From the NCBI GenBank assembly GCA_013362835.1, contig JABFVJ010000399.1, positions 1 through 16,332 on the forward strand: 16,332 bases of DNA, read 5' to 3'. Shown here in pieces: positions 14,301-16,332 of this stretch. Position numbers and translations under genes: made by a program. Numbering within the stretch: position 1 is the first letter of the stretch; the number at the start of each line of letters is the position of its first letter. The stretch is from Nonomuraea sp. GTDB taxonomy: Bacteria; Actinomycetota; Actinomycetes; Streptosporangiales; Streptosporangiaceae. A model generated the notes under the pieces. That model saw nothing but the letters and a program-made list of their open reading frames with translations, had not been told where the DNA came from and did not search any database.

Positions 14301-14963
14301 TTAGGCGGCTCTCATCCGGTAACCGGTGCCGCGCACGGTCTCGATGCGGTCGGGGCCGATCTTCCTGCGCAGGTAGCGGACGTAGACGTCCACGACGTTC
14401 GAGCCCGGGTCGAAGTCGAACCCCCACACGTGGCTGAGCAGCTGCTCGCGCGTCAGCACCTGGTCGGGGTGCCGGAAGAAGATCTCCGCCAGCGCGAACT
14501 CCCTCGTCGACAGGTCCACCACCCGGTCCCCCACGTGCGCCCGTCGCGTCCGCAGGTCGAGCGACAGGTCGCGGACCCGCAGCACGGTCGCCTGGGGCAT
14601 GCGGTCGGCCCGCAGCCGCAGCCTGACCCGCGCGAGCAGCTCCTCGAACGCGAACGGCTTGGCGATGTAGTCGTCGGCGCCCCCTTCGAGCCCCGCGACC
14701 GTGTCGGTCACCCCGCCCCTGGCCGTCAGGATGATCACCGGGATGCCGACCTTCGACTCCCGCAGCCGCCGCAGCACCGTGAACCCGTCGGCGAGCGGCA
14801 GCCCGATGTCCAGCAGAAGCAGGTCGAACGCGCCCGAAGCGGCCAGGTCGTAGGCCGCGACCCCGTCCGTGACCACCGCCGTGACGAACCCGTTCCCGCG
14901 CAGCCCCTTCTCCAGGAACGCCGCGATCCTGCCCTCGTCCTCGGCGATGAGAATGCGGTTCAT
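14301..14963 (-). CDS. OmpR/PhoB-family response regulator
   Basis: 220-residue two-component response regulator. The receiver domain (2-115) has the acidic pocket Glu8-Asp9, phosphoacceptor Asp52 (LLLDIGLP), Thr80 and Lys102 (AKPF). The winged-helix output domain (about 126-218) has LSTREFALAEIFFRHPDQVL (151-170), the recognition-helix region NVVDVYVRYLRRKI (189-202) and the closing RGTGYRM (211-217). ATG at 14963 overlaps the kinase stop as ATGA, so the pair is co-translated. All residues needed for phosphorylation are present. Likely target is the DUF4956-VTC pair directly downstream, because of the direct repeat in the gap. The signal it answers to is unknown. Confidence 0.95.
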   Translation of the reverse strand: MNRILIAEDEGRIAAFLEKGLRGNGFVTAVVTDGVAAYDLAASGAFDLLLLDIGLPLADGFTVLRRLRESKVGIPVIILTARGGVTDTVAGLEGGADDYIAKPFAFEELLARVRLRLRADRMPQATVLRVRDLSLDLRTRRAHVGDRVVDLSTREFALAEIFFRHPDQVLTREQLLSHVWGFDFDPGSNVVDVYVRYLRRKIGPDRIETVRGTGYRMRAA

Positions 14964-16332
14964 GCCCTGACCAGCGGCAACGTCATCACGAAACAGGCCC
15001 CTCCGGCCGGCACGTCCGCCACGCGCACCCCGCCCCCGTGCGCCTCGGCGATCGACCTGACGATCGCCAGTCCCAGCCCTGCCCCGTCGTGCGCCCCCGT
15101 ACGACCGGCTCCCCGTACGAACCGCCGGAAGATCCGCTCCCGGTCGGCGGGCGCCACCCCCGGCCCGCTGTCGCGCACCCACAGCTCCACCCGCCCGTCC
15201 CGCACGGCCGACCCGACCGCGATGAGATCGTCGTCCATGGTGTGCCGGACGGCGTTCGCGACGAGCTGCATGAGCGCCTGCGTGAGCCGCTGCCGGTCGG
15301 CCGGGATGCGCGCCTCGGCCACCTGGTCGACCCGCCACCGCCGGTCCCCCAGCGCGCGCGCCTTGGCCACCACGCTCACGGTCAGGTCGGCCACCTCGAC
15401 CTCCTCGACCGCGAGGAACCCCGGCTGCTCGGCCCTGGCCAGGGTGAGCAGGTCGTCCACGATCCGGTTCATCCGGTCGAGCTCGTCGGTGACCAGCGCC
15501 AGCGTCTCCGCGCGCTCGCCCGGATCGTCCCCCATCAGCTCCAGATGCCCCCGGATGACGGTGATCGGGGTACGCAGCTCGTGCCCCGCGTCGTCCACGA
15601 AGGTGCGCTGGACGGCGAAGGAACGTTCCAGACGGTCGAGCATGTGGTTGAACGTGGCGGCCAGCGCGGCCACGTCGTCGTCACCCGTCACCTTGAGCCT
15701 GCGGGTGAGGTCGGCCGACCCGCTGATCTGCCCGGCCGTCTGGCTCACCAGCCGCACCGGCGCCAGCACCCGCCCCGCCACGAACCACACCGCCGCCCCC
15801 TCCAGCCCCAGCGCCGCGAGCGCCGACAGCCCGAGCACGCCGACGGCGTCCACGATCTCGCCCCGGTGCCGGTCGTAGAAGATCGCCGCCACGAAGTGGC
15901 CCAGGCGCGGATCGGCGGCCACCCTGACCGGGATCACCGCGTACCTGACCGTGCCCTCGACGCTCTCGGTGTCGCCGTAGGCGGGCTTGGTGGCCGAGGC
16001 CAGCACCTTGACCAGGGAGTCGTCCGTGTCGAGCCGGGCCGGCGGGGTGACGGCGGTGATCCGGTCGGCCCGTCCGTCGACCATGCTGAAGAAGGTCTCC
16101 CAGCGGTCGGGCGAGTTGATCGCCAGGTAGCCGGTGAGCAGCTCCCGTACGTCGGAGACCGGCCTTCCCCTGCTGTCGTGGGCGGTGGCGGCGTACCTCC
16201 GGAGTTTCTCGGCCTCGTTCGTGAACTCCAGGTTCATGCGGTCGTCGAGGCGGGCGAGCAGCACGGTCCAGGTCGCGAAGATCGACACCGCCAGGGCCAG
16301 GCCGACGACGGCGAGCATCCACCCCACGATCC
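14960..16332 (-). CDS. Sensor histidine kinase, N-terminus probably outside the window
   Basis: Membrane sensor kinase partner of the response regulator. Numbered from the GTG at 16327 (455 residues): membrane helix 3-25, an extracytoplasmic sensor region of about 130 residues (26-156), second helix 157-184, HAMP linker (about 186-238), phosphoacceptor His249 in DDAGHELRTP (245-254), N-box Asn358 (QLVANAVRHT), DSGPG (386-390) and GAGLGLAI (415-422). The reading frame stays open to the window edge, and kinases of this type usually have 10-20 basic residues before the first helix. The true start therefore probably lies beyond 16332, and GTG 16327 is only a fallback. The sensor region shows no recognisable ligand-binding domain. 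The 3' end overlaps the regulator start by four bases. Confidence 0.93.
   Translation of the reverse strand, partial: IVGWMLAVVGLALAVSIFATWTVLLARLDDRMNLEFTNEAEKLRRYAATAHDSRGRPVSDVRELLTGYLAINSPDRWETFFSMVDGRADRITAVTPPARLDTDDSLVKVLASATKPAYGDTESVEGTVRYAVIPVRVAADPRLGHFVAAIFYDRHRGEIVDAVGVLGLSALAALGLEGAAVWFVAGRVLAPVRLVSQTAGQISGSADLTRRLKVTGDDDVAALAATFNHMLDRLERSFAVQRTFVDDAGHELRTPITVIRGHLELMGDDPGERAETLALVTDELDRMNRIVDDLLTLARAEQPGFLAVEEVEVADLTVSVVAKARALGDRRWRVDQVAEARIPADRQRLTQALMQLVANAVRHTMDDDLIAVGSAVRDGRVELWVRDSGPGVAPADRERIFRRFVRGAGRTGAHDGAGLGLAIVRSIAEAHGGGVRVADVPAGGACFVMTLPLVRA

Noticed and set aside
14964..15338. N-terminal extension of the response regulator into the kinase gene
   Set aside because: The receiver domain begins at Met 14963 (MNRILIAEDE) with an ATGA overlap; the extension is low-complexity sequence opposite in frame to the kinase catalytic domain.
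13761..15878. 705-codon plus-strand open frame running through the DUF4956, regulator and kinase region
   Set aside because: The minus strand holds four clearly recognisable genes with correct overlaps; the plus-strand translation is low complexity and has no family features.

Overview
The window is about 70% G+C, starts many genes at GTG, and packs genes with 4-11 base overlaps. This is typical of a high-GC actinomycete. The general style would fit the Streptosporangiaceae (for example Nonomuraea), but that placement is an impression and not shown by any marker gene here. No rRNA, tRNA, CRISPR array, insertion sequence or phage gene was seen.

Region 1 (1-5492, + strand) is the 3' part of a sugar or sugar-acid catabolic operon that begins upstream of the window. 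It holds a 5-dehydro-4-deoxyglucarate dehydratase (5' end missing), an enolase-superfamily acid-sugar dehydratase, a two-domain Gfo/Idh/MocA oxidoreductase fused to a DUF6807 (PmoA-like) domain, and a cytoplasmic GH42 beta-galactosidase. The first two could be consecutive steps (aldarate to 5-keto-4-deoxyglucarate to 2-oxoglutarate semialdehyde). The GH42 enzyme and the fusion suggest that the starting material is a galactoside or a modified glycoside. That link is inferred.

Region 2 (5482-12896) is a TetR regulator on the - strand, divergent from a five-gene + strand operon. The operon encodes a lipoprotein solute-binding protein, a DppB-type permease, a DppC permease fused to a DppD ATPase, a DppF ATPase and an acyl-CoA dehydrogenase. 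The 86-base divergent gap contains a perfect 26-base palindrome, almost certainly the TetR operator controlling both directions. The transport substrate is not evident. The co-transcribed acyl-CoA dehydrogenase suggests that an imported compound is metabolised as an acyl-CoA.

Region 3 (12922-16332, - strand) is read towards region 2. It holds a sensor histidine kinase (its start probably lies just outside the window), an OmpR-type response regulator, a DUF4956 membrane protein and a VTC-domain (polyphosphate polymerase-like) protein. The two pairs are each coupled by 4-base overlaps. Between regulator and DUF4956 lies a pair of 8-base direct repeats spaced by 11 bases, a good candidate for the regulator's own binding site. 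A GC-rich hairpin separates regions 2 and 3.

The most interesting points are the Gfo/Idh-DUF6807 fusion beside GH42, Asp-to-Asn changes at presumed catalytic positions in two adjacent region 1 enzymes, the 26-base palindrome, and the two-component/DUF4956/VTC module with its repeats.
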